Below are positions 35,310 through 42,945 of a stretch of DNA of 49,352 nt, in pieces (position 1 is the first letter of the stretch; every line of letters begins with the position of its first letter). The stretch is from Oscillospiraceae bacterium (lineage in GTDB: Bacteria > Bacillota > Clostridia > Oscillospirales > Oscillospiraceae). The stretch spans positions 1 to 49,352 of the forward strand of contig JAFRDM010000086.1 of assembly GCA_017403885.1 (NCBI GenBank), written 5' to 3'. Under the pieces are notes generated by a model, which was not told where the DNA came from, ran no database searches, and saw nothing but the letters and a program-made list of their open reading frames with translations. The position numbers and the translations under genes are program-made.

Positions 35310-36101
35310 TTACAGTCTCTCCTTCTTCTCGATGTCAAGGAAATACTTGTAGGTGTCTACGGTCAGCTCTCCGCAGGCGGCTTCGTCGCAGGCGATGATC
35401 GCGCCGTTGTGCAGCTGCAGAGCGCTGCAGGTCCACTTTTGGCTGACGCCGCCCTCGACGGTCGCCGCCAGGGCGCGGGCCTTGTTGTGGCCGCTGATGA
35501 GCACGAGCACTTCCTTTGAATCGGTCACCGTACCGATGCCGACGGAGAGCGCCTGAGCCGGGACCTTCTCCGGGTCGCCGCCGAAGAAACGGCTGTTGAC
35601 AATGCGCGTGTCGGTCGTGAGGTCGCGCAGGCCCGTGCGGGAGGAGAGCGAGGTAAAGGGCTCGTTGAAAGCCAGGTGTCCGTCCACGCCGATGCCGCCC
35701 ATGAAGAGGTCGATCCCGCCGCAGGAGGCGATCTTCTCCTCGTAGCGGGCGCACTCGCCTGCCGGATCGTCGGTCATGCCGTTGAGGATGTTGATGTTCT
35801 CCGGCTTCATGTCGACGAGATGATCGAAGAAGGTGTCGTGCATGAAATACCAGTAGCTCTGGTCATGCTCATGCGGAAGGCCGAGATATTCGTCCATGTT
35901 GAAGGTGACGACGTTGGCGAAGGAGAGCTCGCCCGCGCGGTTCATGCGGATCAGCTCTTTGTAAACCCCGATCGGGGACGAGCCCGTCGGCAGGCCGAGC
36001 ACGAAGGGGCGATCCTCGTTGTGCGCGTTGATCTTCGCGGCGATATAGGCGGCAGCCCACCTGCTCATTTTATCGTAGTTGTCCTGAATGACTACTCGCA
36101 T
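35310..36101 (-). CDS. nagB: Glucosamine-6-phosphate deaminase/isomerase NagB
   Basis: Reversibly converts GlcN-6-P to fructose-6-P and ammonia. The 263 residues match the NagB family throughout: GLPTGSSPIGVYKELI (phosphate loop), FNMDEYLGLPHEHDQSY (general-base region), GGIGVDGHLAFNEP and SLSSRTGLRDLT. The usual GxGxDGH loop is kept. NagB is normally catabolic, but here it is followed by glmM and preceded by an acetyltransferase, and the leader carries a GlcN6P-sensing ribozyme, which points to use in the synthetic direction (inference). Confidence 0.95.
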   Translation of the reverse strand: MRVVIQDNYDKMSRWAAAYIAAKINAHNEDRPFVLGLPTGSSPIGVYKELIRMNRAGELSFANVVTFNMDEYLGLPHEHDQSYWYFMHDTFFDHLVDMKPENINILNGMTDDPAGECARYEEKIASCGGIDLFMGGIGVDGHLAFNEPFTSLSSRTGLRDLTTDTRIVNSRFFGGDPEKVPAQALSVGIGTVTDSKEVLVLISGHNKARALAATVEGGVSQKWTCSALQLHNGAIIACDEAACGELTVDTYKYFLDIEKKERL

Positions 36102-36129
36102 AACACATACTCCTTGACAGTTTGATTTG

Positions 36130-36789
36130 TTACTCGTGCTTCTCCACGATCACGCCGTTGTCCTTGAAAATGCTGTTTTCAGGGACGACGCCGCGCACGC
36201 AAGAGGTGGGATAAATGTTGCTGTGCCGCCCGACGACCGTGCCGGGATTGCAGACGCTGTTGCAGCCGACCTCGACGTAATCGCCGAGCATCGCGCCGAA
36301 TTTCTTGATGCCGGTCTCGATCTGCTCGGTTCCGTTGTGGACGACGACGAGCTTTTTGTCCGACTTCACGTTGGAGGTGATGGAGCCGGCTCCCATGTGG
36401 GAACGGTAGCCGAGGATCGAGTCGCCGACGTAGTTGTAATGCGGCGTCTGGACATGGTCGAAGAGGATCACGTTCTTCAGCTCGACCGAATTGCCGACGA
36501 CGCAGTTCGCTCCGACGAGCGCGGACGAGCGGATAAAGGCGCAGTGGCGCACTTCGGTCTCGGGTCCGATAATGCAGGGCGCGCCGAGCCAGGCGCTCGG
36601 GAATACCTTCGCGGTCTTATGTACCCATACGTGCTCGGAGACTTCCTCATAGTCCTCCCCCAGCGTCGGCCCGAGCTGCAGGATGAAGTCCTTGATGCCC
36701 TTCAGCGCCTCCCAGGGATAGGTGAACTGCAGAAGATAGTCCTTTGCCAGCGTATGGTCGAGATCGTACAGGTCTTTTATCGTATACAT
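36130..36789 (-). CDS. Left-handed beta-helix acyltransferase, GlmU-like
   Basis: A 219-residue protein made mostly of hexapeptide repeats (from about residue 60), with blocks such as AWLGAPCIIG, AFIRSSALVGANCVV and GDYVEVGCNSVCNPG. This resembles the acetyltransferase half of GlmU, with YVGDSILGYRSHMGAGS in place of the GlmU NYVGD-type active loop. The N-terminal nucleotidyltransferase half of GlmU is absent. Placed before nagB and glmM, it most likely acetylates GlcN-1-P to GlcNAc-1-P. The start at 36789 follows a perfect AAGGAG. It is the first gene of the ribozyme-controlled operon. Confidence 0.88.
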   Translation of the reverse strand: MYTIKDLYDLDHTLAKDYLLQFTYPWEALKGIKDFILQLGPTLGEDYEEVSEHVWVHKTAKVFPSAWLGAPCIIGPETEVRHCAFIRSSALVGANCVVGNSVELKNVILFDHVQTPHYNYVGDSILGYRSHMGAGSITSNVKSDKKLVVVHNGTEQIETGIKKFGAMLGDYVEVGCNSVCNPGTVVGRHSNIYPTSCVRGVVPENSIFKDNGVIVEKHE

Positions 36790-36849
36790 GCTCTTCTCCT
36801 TACATAGAGGATTGTCCGCCATGAGAAAACACATGGCTGGATGCGGCGC

Positions 36850-36981
36850 CGAACGAGGCTCTGTTACAGTGTTGATTCTGCTTTTTATCCCCGCCCTGAC
36901 GGCCCGCCGCCGGCCGTGGCAGCATCCGCCGAGTCTTTCGACAACTGCCACTCCTCGTCAACCTTTTCAGGTCCTGGCGCT
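36850..36981 (-). ncRNA. glmS ribozyme (GlcN6P-activated, self-cleaving)
   Basis: On the minus strand the leader reads A-GCGCC (cleavage site between 36981 and 36980), a short P1 (ACCT-GAAA-AGGT), GTTGACGAGG, a P2.1-like helix GTGGCAG/CTGCCAC around TCGAAAGACTCGGCGGATG, a P3 helix CGGCC/GGCCG, and a 3' part with CTG-TAA-CAG then AGAGC. These blocks match the B. subtilis and Thermoanaerobacter glmS ribozymes in order and spacing. The 3' limit is approximate. It lies about 60 nt before the GlmU-like gene; no glmS is present nearby. Confidence 0.92.
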
Positions 36982-37060
36982 AATAACGATCCAGTTGACC
37001 TCCTTTACGCGGAACGTTATTTTATTCAAAGCAAAGAGAGTCGTCGCTCTCATGCTTTAC
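36982..37060 (-). promoter_or_regulatory. 5' leader upstream of the ribozyme
   Basis: About 80 nt of transcribed leader. It contains a hairpin (AAAGCA...TGCTTT arms around GAGAG/CTCTC, about 37016-37053) and a second helix AATAACG/CGTTATT that ends one base before the cleavage site. The loop of the second helix carries AAAGGAGG (36999-37006) with no good start codon after it. Confidence 0.5.
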
Positions 37061-37066
37061 TGAGTT

Positions 37067-37095
37067 ATTATAGTCTTCACGCCGATAAAAATCAA
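37067..37095 (-). promoter_or_regulatory. Promoter of the ribozyme-controlled operon
   Basis: Minus strand TTGATT (37090-37095), 17 bp, TATAAT (37067-37072). Nothing else is seen in 37096-37190. Confidence 0.85.
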
Positions 37096-37190
37096 TAATG
37101 AACTTCTCCGAGATCACGACAGATTGTGCCGGAACAAAAACAGGACCGTCGTTTCATACAAAATATATGGTTGCCGTCCGTCGGCCGAAA

Positions 37191-37220
37191 AAAGATCCTT
37201 CTCTTCAGAGAAGGATCTTT
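37191..37220 (-). terminator. Terminator overlapping the DUF1015 stop codon
   Basis: A perfect 13-bp stem (37191-37203 with 37208-37220). The TGA stop sits in the 4-nt loop, so the 5' arm is the last coding sequence; TTTTTT follows on the minus strand. Confidence 0.88.
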
Positions 37221-38401
37221 CTGCATTCGAGATAATAGCGTTTTTCCTCGGCGTGTCCGATCGAAAAGGTCTTGCGCGGCAGGACGCCGCAACGGGAGAT
37301 GCTCTGGAAAAGCGCGTCCTTGTCGATTGGGGGCAGAAGAAAGGCGATCGCCCCTTCCTCGCGCCCCAGGCGCAGGGCCACGTCCTCGCCGTGGATATAG
37401 TCGATGCTGCCGCCCTCCGAAGCGAGATACTCGTCCAGCGCGCACTGGAGCGCATCCAGCGGGAACGCGTCACGCGCGAAGCGAAGGACGCCGCCGCCCA
37501 GCTTCGTATACCACAGAACGGACGCGCCGCTGCGGTCGTATCTCTCCCCCAGCGCCGCGAGCAGCTTCGCGGGATCGACGCCGCGGACGATACGGTGGAT
37601 CGGCTCAAACACCTGAACGGAGTCGAAGAGGTTTTCCAGCTCGACCATCGCGTAGCGGGCGGGATGTCCGCTGCCGATCAGGCTGCCGTCCTGCCGCTTC
37701 AGCTCCTCCCAGCAGGTCTTTGCCGCTGCGAGAGAATGGTTGCCGTCACCGACGGCAAAGCAGAATCCGTCCTCGGTCCCGGACAAATACTCGGCAAGCC
37801 GTTTGTCAAAACGGTCGGCCCGCTCGCCGTCCACAAGCCAGCCCGTGATATGCCCGCCGCCCTGCATCAGATCGAGGTCATAAAGCATCTCGCCCTTTTC
37901 GGTCTCCTCGATCAGCCGTTTTTCCCGGTCGGCGCACAGCAAAATCACATGAGAGCATTCGATCGGCGCTCCAGAACGGATACGGACGCGCGGCGGGATG
38001 CGGGAAACGACTGTCCGCTCCGTTGCGCGTATGGGCGTCTTCGCGTCGTCGCGATAGTCGTAGGCCTCCAGATCGACGGCGCCGACCACTCCCCTGCGGA
38101 CGCTGCCGTTCCGCAGCGTGCGCTCTACGTAGACATAGCTGTTCGGGAAAACGCGGAACACATCCGCGGCGAGGTAGTCTGCCATCGTACGGTCGATCGT
38201 TTCGATCCGCGCCTCATCGTTGTCCCCCAGCTCCGCCTCCGGGAGGATCAAGCGATATGCAGAGGGAGCCTCGCCTACCGTCTCGGCCGTACGGCGCCAG
38301 TATTCCGGCTGCGAGGTGAACTGGTCGCAGGCGATCACGGGCCAGCGCTCCAACAGCTCCGGCCGCGGGATCAGCAGATCCGCGCGCTGAAAAGGCGGCA
38401 T
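37205..38401 (-). CDS. DUF1015 family protein
   Basis: A 398-residue DUF1015 protein. It starts FQRADLLIPRP and contains the conserved CDQFTSQPEYW, a TLRNGSVRRGVVGAVDLEAYDY region, the central FAVGDGNHSLAAAK motif that resembles ParB/sulfiredoxin-fold active loops, and a YAMVELENLFD segment. In many anaerobes DUF1015 genes sit beside serA and serC, so a role near phosphoserine metabolism has been suspected; such neighbours are absent here. The start follows AAAGGAG at 38401. Confidence 0.9.
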   Translation of the reverse strand: MPPFQRADLLIPRPELLERWPVIACDQFTSQPEYWRRTAETVGEAPSAYRLILPEAELGDNDEARIETIDRTMADYLAADVFRVFPNSYVYVERTLRNGSVRRGVVGAVDLEAYDYRDDAKTPIRATERTVVSRIPPRVRIRSGAPIECSHVILLCADREKRLIEETEKGEMLYDLDLMQGGGHITGWLVDGERADRFDKRLAEYLSGTEDGFCFAVGDGNHSLAAAKTCWEELKRQDGSLIGSGHPARYAMVELENLFDSVQVFEPIHRIVRGVDPAKLLAALGERYDRSGASVLWYTKLGGGVLRFARDAFPLDALQCALDEYLASEGGSIDYIHGEDVALRLGREEGAIAFLLPPIDKDALFQSISRCGVLPRKTFSIGHAEEKRYYLECRKILL

Positions 38402-38433
38402 ATTCTCAGCTCCTTTCTTTGTCCCTGATATCG

Positions 38434-38470
38434 TCAGACGGCCTTTTCCGTGATCGAAAAGGCCGTCTGA
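38434..38470 (-). terminator. Hairpin between the deacetylase and DUF1015 genes
   Basis: A perfect 14-bp stem (38434-38447 with 38457-38470) and 9-nt loop. There is no clear T-run after the stem, so termination may be partial and DUF1015 may be co-transcribed. Confidence 0.65.
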
Positions 38471-38492
38471 GCTCAAACGTCGATCAGGCTCC

Positions 38493-39554
38493 TCAGCGCG
38501 TGGCGTTGAAGCCCATCATCGCGGATTCGGGGAACAGCGGCAGGAAAACGTAGCCTTTCTCCTGCAGGACGGGGATCGCGCCCTTCATGGCGATAAGCGT
38601 CTGCATGTTCCAGTCGTGCCCCAGGATCACGGCGATCTTTTCTTCCGAGGCCTGGGTGATCGCGCGGTACTCCTCCAGCGCGGCTGTGGGAAGCTCCTGC
38701 CCCGCGTCGTAGAGGTTGCAGTTCCAGTCCGCCCACTCGTAGCCCATTTCCCTGAGCAGATCCTTCGCGCCGGGGAGCAGATCTCCGCCCCAGGCGGCGC
38801 CGCCGGGGAAGCGGAAAATGCCCGGATGGAAGCCGGTGACCTGATAGAGCCATTCGTCCTGCTTCTCGACCTGTTCGCGGAAGCTGTCGAGAGAGATATA
38901 AACCTGTCCGCCCTCCCAATAGTCGTGGGAGAAGGTGTGGTTCTGTACGCTGTGTCCGCTCATCATCTCACGGCGCAGCATCTCTTCCTCATCCTTCGAC
39001 TCGTTGGCGCCGTTGGCCGTAAAGAATGTCACGTGTACATGCTCGCCCATTTCGTCAAGCGCGTCGAGGAAATCCTTAGTGATAAAGGTCGGCCCGTCGT
39101 CAAGCGTCCAGTAGCAGATCCTGACTTCGCTCTCGCCGCTAAGGATCTTGTCCTCCAGCTCGCGGATCTTCAGGCCGTACTGTCTGCGTGCGTTTTCCAC
39201 GGCGCCGGGCATGTCCCGCAGAAGCGCGGCCTCTTCCTGCGCCTCCTGCAGCTTCACGTCTTTTTCAGCCTGCGCGGCCTTCATTTCGTCGATGCTGTCG
39301 GCGAGCGCGACGGCCTCGGCGCCGTTGTTGCGGATGTCCGCGCGCAGGAAATCGAGTCTCTGCTCGGTTTCCTCGCGGGCTGCGACCGTTTCACCGCGCA
39401 GCCGCTCGGTCTCCGCCTCGGTCGCGGAGATCTCCGCGTGGTAACGGTCGGCCGGGAAGGTCATATAGGAATACACATAATAGGCGCAAAAGCCCGCGGC
39501 AAGCAGGGCCGCCGTCAGGAGGATGCTGTTAATTACCCGAAAGAAGACCCTCAA
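38493..39554 (-). CDS. Membrane-anchored polysaccharide deacetylase
   Basis: NodB-type carbohydrate esterase 4 protein, 353 residues. It has an N-terminal membrane anchor (about residues 5-30), a long Glu/Ala-rich coiled coil (about 40-130) and a C-terminal NodB domain (about 145-350). The motifs look complete: TLDDGPT (catalytic base and metal Asp), HSVQNHTFSH (metal His pair), RFPGGAAWG, NCNLYDAG and ILGHDW. It should remove acetyl groups from peptidoglycan or another GlcNAc polymer outside the membrane. I prefer the TTG start at 39554 because GGGAGGG lies 6 bp before it; an ATG at 39584 has no ribosome site. It overlaps the upstream gene by 26 bp. Confidence 0.88.
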   Translation of the reverse strand: MRVFFRVINSILLTAALLAAGFCAYYVYSYMTFPADRYHAEISATEAETERLRGETVAAREETEQRLDFLRADIRNNGAEAVALADSIDEMKAAQAEKDVKLQEAQEEAALLRDMPGAVENARRQYGLKIRELEDKILSGESEVRICYWTLDDGPTFITKDFLDALDEMGEHVHVTFFTANGANESKDEEEMLRREMMSGHSVQNHTFSHDYWEGGQVYISLDSFREQVEKQDEWLYQVTGFHPGIFRFPGGAAWGGDLLPGAKDLLREMGYEWADWNCNLYDAGQELPTAALEEYRAITQASEEKIAVILGHDWNMQTLIAMKGAIPVLQEKGYVFLPLFPESAMMGFNATR

Positions 39555-40128
39555 CGTAAGCCCTCCCTTCCACGTATTCGTCATAGATCGCGCGGTAATA
39601 CTCGTAGCCCTCTGCGTCCTGCAGTTCGCTGATCGTCTTTTCCGCCTCGCGGATGGCGGCGTCGGTCTCCTCTCCCTGCTTGCGCAGCGCTTCGGCTTCC
39701 GATTCCGCCTCGGCGATCATGCCGTCCGTCAGCAGCTCTCGCTCGGCAATATGCCCGGCGGAGTCCGGGTCGGCCTCGGCACGCAGCGCAGCGGCCTCGT
39801 CCCGCTCGGCCTCGGCGTTCTGCAGGGCGCTTTCGTATTCGCCCCTGAGCGCCGTAACGGCGTCCATATACTGCTTGCCGTAATAGCCCGCGATGAGAAT
39901 GACGGCGATCAGGAACAGCATGAGAATCAGCCCGCCGACGGGAAAGCCCCGGCGCTTTTTCCTCTTCGCCTTTTTCTTTCCCGAACGGCGCGGCGCTTCG
40001 TCCTCGTCGTCGAATTCCTCGTCGTCAAGCTCCTCCTCGAGATCCTCTTCCCGGAGATCCTCGAGTTCCTCGGCCCGTTTTTCCGTCAGGGCTTTTTTCG
40101 ATACTTTATGTTTCGTATGTTCAGCCAT
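39529..40128 (-). CDS. Single-span membrane protein with acidic tail and coiled coil
   Basis: A 199-residue protein of no family I recognise. The cytoplasmic N-terminal part (1-60) is extremely charged: an acidic stretch (about residues 20-45) then a Lys/Arg block (about 48-60). One membrane helix follows (about 65-82), then an outside coiled coil rich in Ala and Glu (about 90-175) and a tyrosine-rich end. The layout is the same as the anchor and coiled coil of the deacetylase encoded directly downstream, so the two may pair through their coiled coils (inference). Confidence 0.82.
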   Translation of the reverse strand: MAEHTKHKVSKKALTEKRAEELEDLREEDLEEELDDEEFDDEDEAPRRSGKKKAKRKKRRGFPVGGLILMLFLIAVILIAGYYGKQYMDAVTALRGEYESALQNAEAERDEAAALRAEADPDSAGHIAERELLTDGMIAEAESEAEALRKQGEETDAAIREAEKTISELQDAEGYEYYRAIYDEYVEGRAYVEGLLSGN

Positions 40129-40169
40129 TGTTTTTCTCTCTTTTCAGCGTATGAATGAAAGCTTTGGTC

Positions 40170-40198
40170 ATTATACACGCTTTTTTTTGATTTGAAAA
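40170..40198 (-). promoter_or_regulatory. Promoter of the coiled-coil/deacetylase pair
   Basis: Minus strand TTTTCA (40193-40198), 17 bp, TATAAT (40170-40175), 42 bp before the start. Confidence 0.65.
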
Positions 40199-40218
40199 GC
40201 CCTATTCTTTCCCCGATC

Positions 40219-42675
40219 TCAAATCGTCCGCTCGGCCTTGGCATCCAGCTCGGCAAGTACGGCGGCGGCGTCCGTCAGCGGTCTGACATAGCCCTTGATC
40301 ATCCTGGCCTTCGCCGTCAGACCGCGCGAGCGGGGATTGATAAAGATGCTGCAGCTTTGCGTGCCGTTGCGCGCCTCCTGGATGAGGTTCAGCGCGGCGG
40401 AATTGCCGTCGAAGGCCAGCAGCACCGATGGCATGCGGGCAAAGATCTCGTAGGAAAAGCTTTTGTACAGGCCCATCGCCGAGTTTTCGATGGAGATCAG
40501 GATCCCGACGCCGGAGGCCTTAAGACGCGCGCGCTCCGCTGCGCTGATCCTGCCCGGTACGATCGCAAAAACGCCGAAGCGTCCGGCCGCGCGGCGGACC
40601 AGATAGCCCTCCTGCCCGGAGAGCGAGTGACCGACGACGAAGAACACCTTCTTCGGGTCGGCCCCCTCGATCAGCGCATCGATCAGGGCGCGGTCGCCGT
40701 CCTTAATCAGCGTGCGGTGGCTGCTGTTGTTGAAGCTGCCGCCCGCCGCGACGACGGGGATCATCCCCTCGGGCAGCACCGCAAGCTGTGCGCGCAGAGC
40801 GTCCTCGGCGTCGATCTTCCCGGATCCCTGCCACAGATCGGCGGCCACGGGAACGGCGTTCTCCTGCCGCAGGCGGTAAAACCTTTCGATATCTCCGCCC
40901 GCGAAGCGCTCGCGGAAACGCTCCTCTTTCTCGCGGAAGACGCGGCGGCTCTCTTCCAGAATGCCGTCCTCCGCCTGACGCATGCGCAGCAGCTCCTCGT
41001 GCGTCAGACCAAGCAGCTTTTCAAGGCTCAGCTCCTCGTCGATCGAATTGGTGCCGTACAGAGCGCATCCGTCCGTGCCCTGCACGCACTTGACGCCGGC
41101 GCCGAGATACTGCCGCAGCGGGTGTCGATCAAGATGACTCAGGTTGTTCAGTCGAACGTTCGAGGTGATCTGAAACTCCAGCGTCACGCCGTAGCCGCGC
41201 ATGTCCTCCAGCAGTTTTTTCCCGCCCGGACTGCGCAGGTCGCAGGCGTACAGGCCGTGTCCGACGCGCATCGGCGGGAAGCTCTGTCCCGGCTGCAGCG
41301 ACTCGGCCACGCAGCGGATGCTGTTGGCGATATTATCGCGCAGACTGTCGTTTTCACCCGCGTGTATGCGGATCACAAAACCCTTTTCTTCTCCCGCAAG
41401 CTTCACCAGCTCGCGGATCACGCTTCGCAGCTCAAGGATGTCGTTGATCTCCTCGCCGACGATATCGCTGCCGGCGACGTAGGGATCGTCGGCAATCACG
41501 CTCAGGGAGCGCAGGTTCTCCGCCAGATAATCGTTCGGCGTCACATGGTCGCGCACGATCGTAAGCGGGATACGGCGGATGCCGGCGAGGAAACGCAGCA
41601 TTACGCCCGTCTCACGCATGACGTTCGGCATGATCTCATGGATCTGCCGCAGCTTGGCCGGGAACTCTGCGCGGTTGAGCAGCGCCGTGTCGGTGATCTC
41701 GGCGTATTCGATGCCGTGCTTCTGATACTCGCGAGCGATCCACAGCAGCAGATCCTGATACAGCGTATTGGCGCGGTAGCGGTCGTCCTCGCGGTCACGG
41801 TACATCCGCTGGGCATAGGCGCGGACCTCGCGGTCGGGGATGCCCTCGATATTGACGCCGGAGAACGGCTCGTCCGAGCGCTGTCCCTTTGTGAAAACAT
41901 AGCGGTAGAGATAGACTTTTTCCAGATCAGCGAACACCGCCTGCCCGTCCTTCGGGATCGTGAGCGAATTGCGCACGCGCTCGATATTATAGTCCGCGTC
42001 CGCCGGGTCGCCGAGGATCAGGTCGGCAAAGTTGATAAAGGTGAAATCGTCGATCCTGCGCTCGCGGTGTTTACCGGTCAGCGGGATGTCGCCGAGCGCC
42101 TTTTCCGTCTCGCGGCGCTTTTCCTCCAGCGCGGCGATCTGCCGCTCCGTGCAGCGCAGAGAGAGCTTTTTGATGTAATAATAGGGATAACGGATCTGGT
42201 GTACGATGCCCAGCGCGATCAGAGCGTCCGGCGGCAGAATGCCGTTCATATGCGTGTGCAGATCCGTGCGGAACTTGCAGTCGGACCGGATATAGGTCTT
42301 GACGATCGTTTTTTCCACGCCCAGGCGGTAGTCCTTCGTCTGGCTCATCAGCGTTTTGGAGATCGCGGGGATCGACGCCTTCAGCTCAACGCGGCCGTCC
42401 GGGTAAATGTTGGCGATTTTGGTGTTGCCCAGACGCAGGATATAGATGCTGCGGTTGTCGCCGTCCACATAGCAGGGGATCTCGTCGCGGATGACCTTCA
42501 GTCCGTGCTCGTCGAAGCTGGTCTCCAGACCGCAGAGCGCAGCCAGATTGGTGATCAGATTCCCCGTGCGGTGGTTCGGGGTACGGATCACGTAGTAAAG
42601 CCTCTCCCCTTCGAAATACAGCTCTACGGCGATATCCTTTTCTCTGTCAAGATAGAACTGCTGAAAAAAGATCAT
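40219..42675 (-). CDS. Adenosine-deaminase-like protein with extra C-terminal Rossmann-like domain
   Basis: An 818-residue protein. The first 130 residues are a separate domain. An amidohydrolase/adenosine-deaminase barrel follows with the full metal and catalytic set: H140 and H142 (DLHTHMNG), H438 and E441 (IHAGEND), H473 (VGHGLY) and D535 (GTDGCALYGTNS). It has a large insertion (about 150-320). From about residue 650 there is another alpha/beta domain (VVAAGGSFNN, KKVFFVVGHSLSG, VGILISIENSAMG) that reads like a SLOG/LOG-type nucleotide-binding fold. It is much longer than housekeeping ADA (about 330-350). Substrate unknown. The start follows AAGGGAG; the promoter is at 42719. Confidence 0.85.
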   Translation of the reverse strand: MIFFQQFYLDREKDIAVELYFEGERLYYVIRTPNHRTGNLITNLAALCGLETSFDEHGLKVIRDEIPCYVDGDNRSIYILRLGNTKIANIYPDGRVELKASIPAISKTLMSQTKDYRLGVEKTIVKTYIRSDCKFRTDLHTHMNGILPPDALIALGIVHQIRYPYYYIKKLSLRCTERQIAALEEKRRETEKALGDIPLTGKHRERRIDDFTFINFADLILGDPADADYNIERVRNSLTIPKDGQAVFADLEKVYLYRYVFTKGQRSDEPFSGVNIEGIPDREVRAYAQRMYRDREDDRYRANTLYQDLLLWIAREYQKHGIEYAEITDTALLNRAEFPAKLRQIHEIMPNVMRETGVMLRFLAGIRRIPLTIVRDHVTPNDYLAENLRSLSVIADDPYVAGSDIVGEEINDILELRSVIRELVKLAGEEKGFVIRIHAGENDSLRDNIANSIRCVAESLQPGQSFPPMRVGHGLYACDLRSPGGKKLLEDMRGYGVTLEFQITSNVRLNNLSHLDRHPLRQYLGAGVKCVQGTDGCALYGTNSIDEELSLEKLLGLTHEELLRMRQAEDGILEESRRVFREKEERFRERFAGGDIERFYRLRQENAVPVAADLWQGSGKIDAEDALRAQLAVLPEGMIPVVAAGGSFNNSSHRTLIKDGDRALIDALIEGADPKKVFFVVGHSLSGQEGYLVRRAAGRFGVFAIVPGRISAAERARLKASGVGILISIENSAMGLYKSFSYEIFARMPSVLLAFDGNSAALNLIQEARNGTQSCSIFINPRSRGLTAKARMIKGYVRPLTDAAAVLAELDAKAERTI

Positions 42676-42718
42676 TCTTTGCTCCCTTCCCTGCCGGGCG
42701 GTGAAAATACTTATATTA

Positions 42719-42747
42719 ATTGTGTCATCTTCGGGGCGAGTTGTCAA
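42719..42747 (-). promoter_or_regulatory. Promoter of the ADA-like gene
   Basis: Minus strand TTGACA (42742-42747), 17 bp, CACAAT (42719-42724), 43 bp before the start. Confidence 0.75.
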
Positions 42748-42773
42748 CAGGCAAAGACGGCTGTATCTGAAAA

Positions 42774-42874
42774 GCAGGAGGTCAGCGGTGTATCAGCCCA
42801 CCTCCACCAAAAGAAAACAGCCGCCCTTTCGGGCGACTGTTTCTTTTGGTGGAGATAAGCGGGATCGAACCGCT
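42774..42874. repeat. Palindromic repeat with tRNA-Ala 3' ends, copy 1
   Basis: A near-perfect palindrome (arms 42802-42826 and 42831-42854). On the minus strand the outer part is an intact tRNA-Ala-type 3' end: T arm AGCGG-TTCGATC-CCGCT, then TATCTCCACCA (42874 down to 42847). On the plus strand a decayed version of the same tRNA end (42774-42809, GGAGGTCAGCGG...CCTCCACCA) faces it. No complete tRNA is present. Confidence 0.75.
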
Positions 42875-42945
42875 GCGAAGCCTGCCGCTTCGCGCCTTGC
42901 TTCGCAACTTCTTCCGCTTCGCTCAAAAAACGCTTCGCGTTTTGA
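42875..42945. repeat. Cluster of GCTTCGC motifs
   Basis: GCTTCGC occurs at 42887, 42899, 42916 and 42932, with its complement GCGAAGC at 42875, giving several small overlapping hairpins. It lies between the two palindromic repeats. Confidence 0.6.

Noticed and set aside
36790..37095. T-box or other amino-acid riboswitch in the leader
   Set aside because: No T-box motif. The conserved blocks fit the glmS ribozyme instead.
40219..42675. Complete RADAR antiphage system
   Set aside because: Only an ADA-like protein is present. No RdrA-type ATPase or known accessory gene lies next to it, so it cannot be called RADAR.
42744..42926. 60-residue minus-strand frame across the repeat
   Set aside because: It is a translation of the tRNA 3' end, hairpin and GCTTCGC cluster, with no ribosome site.
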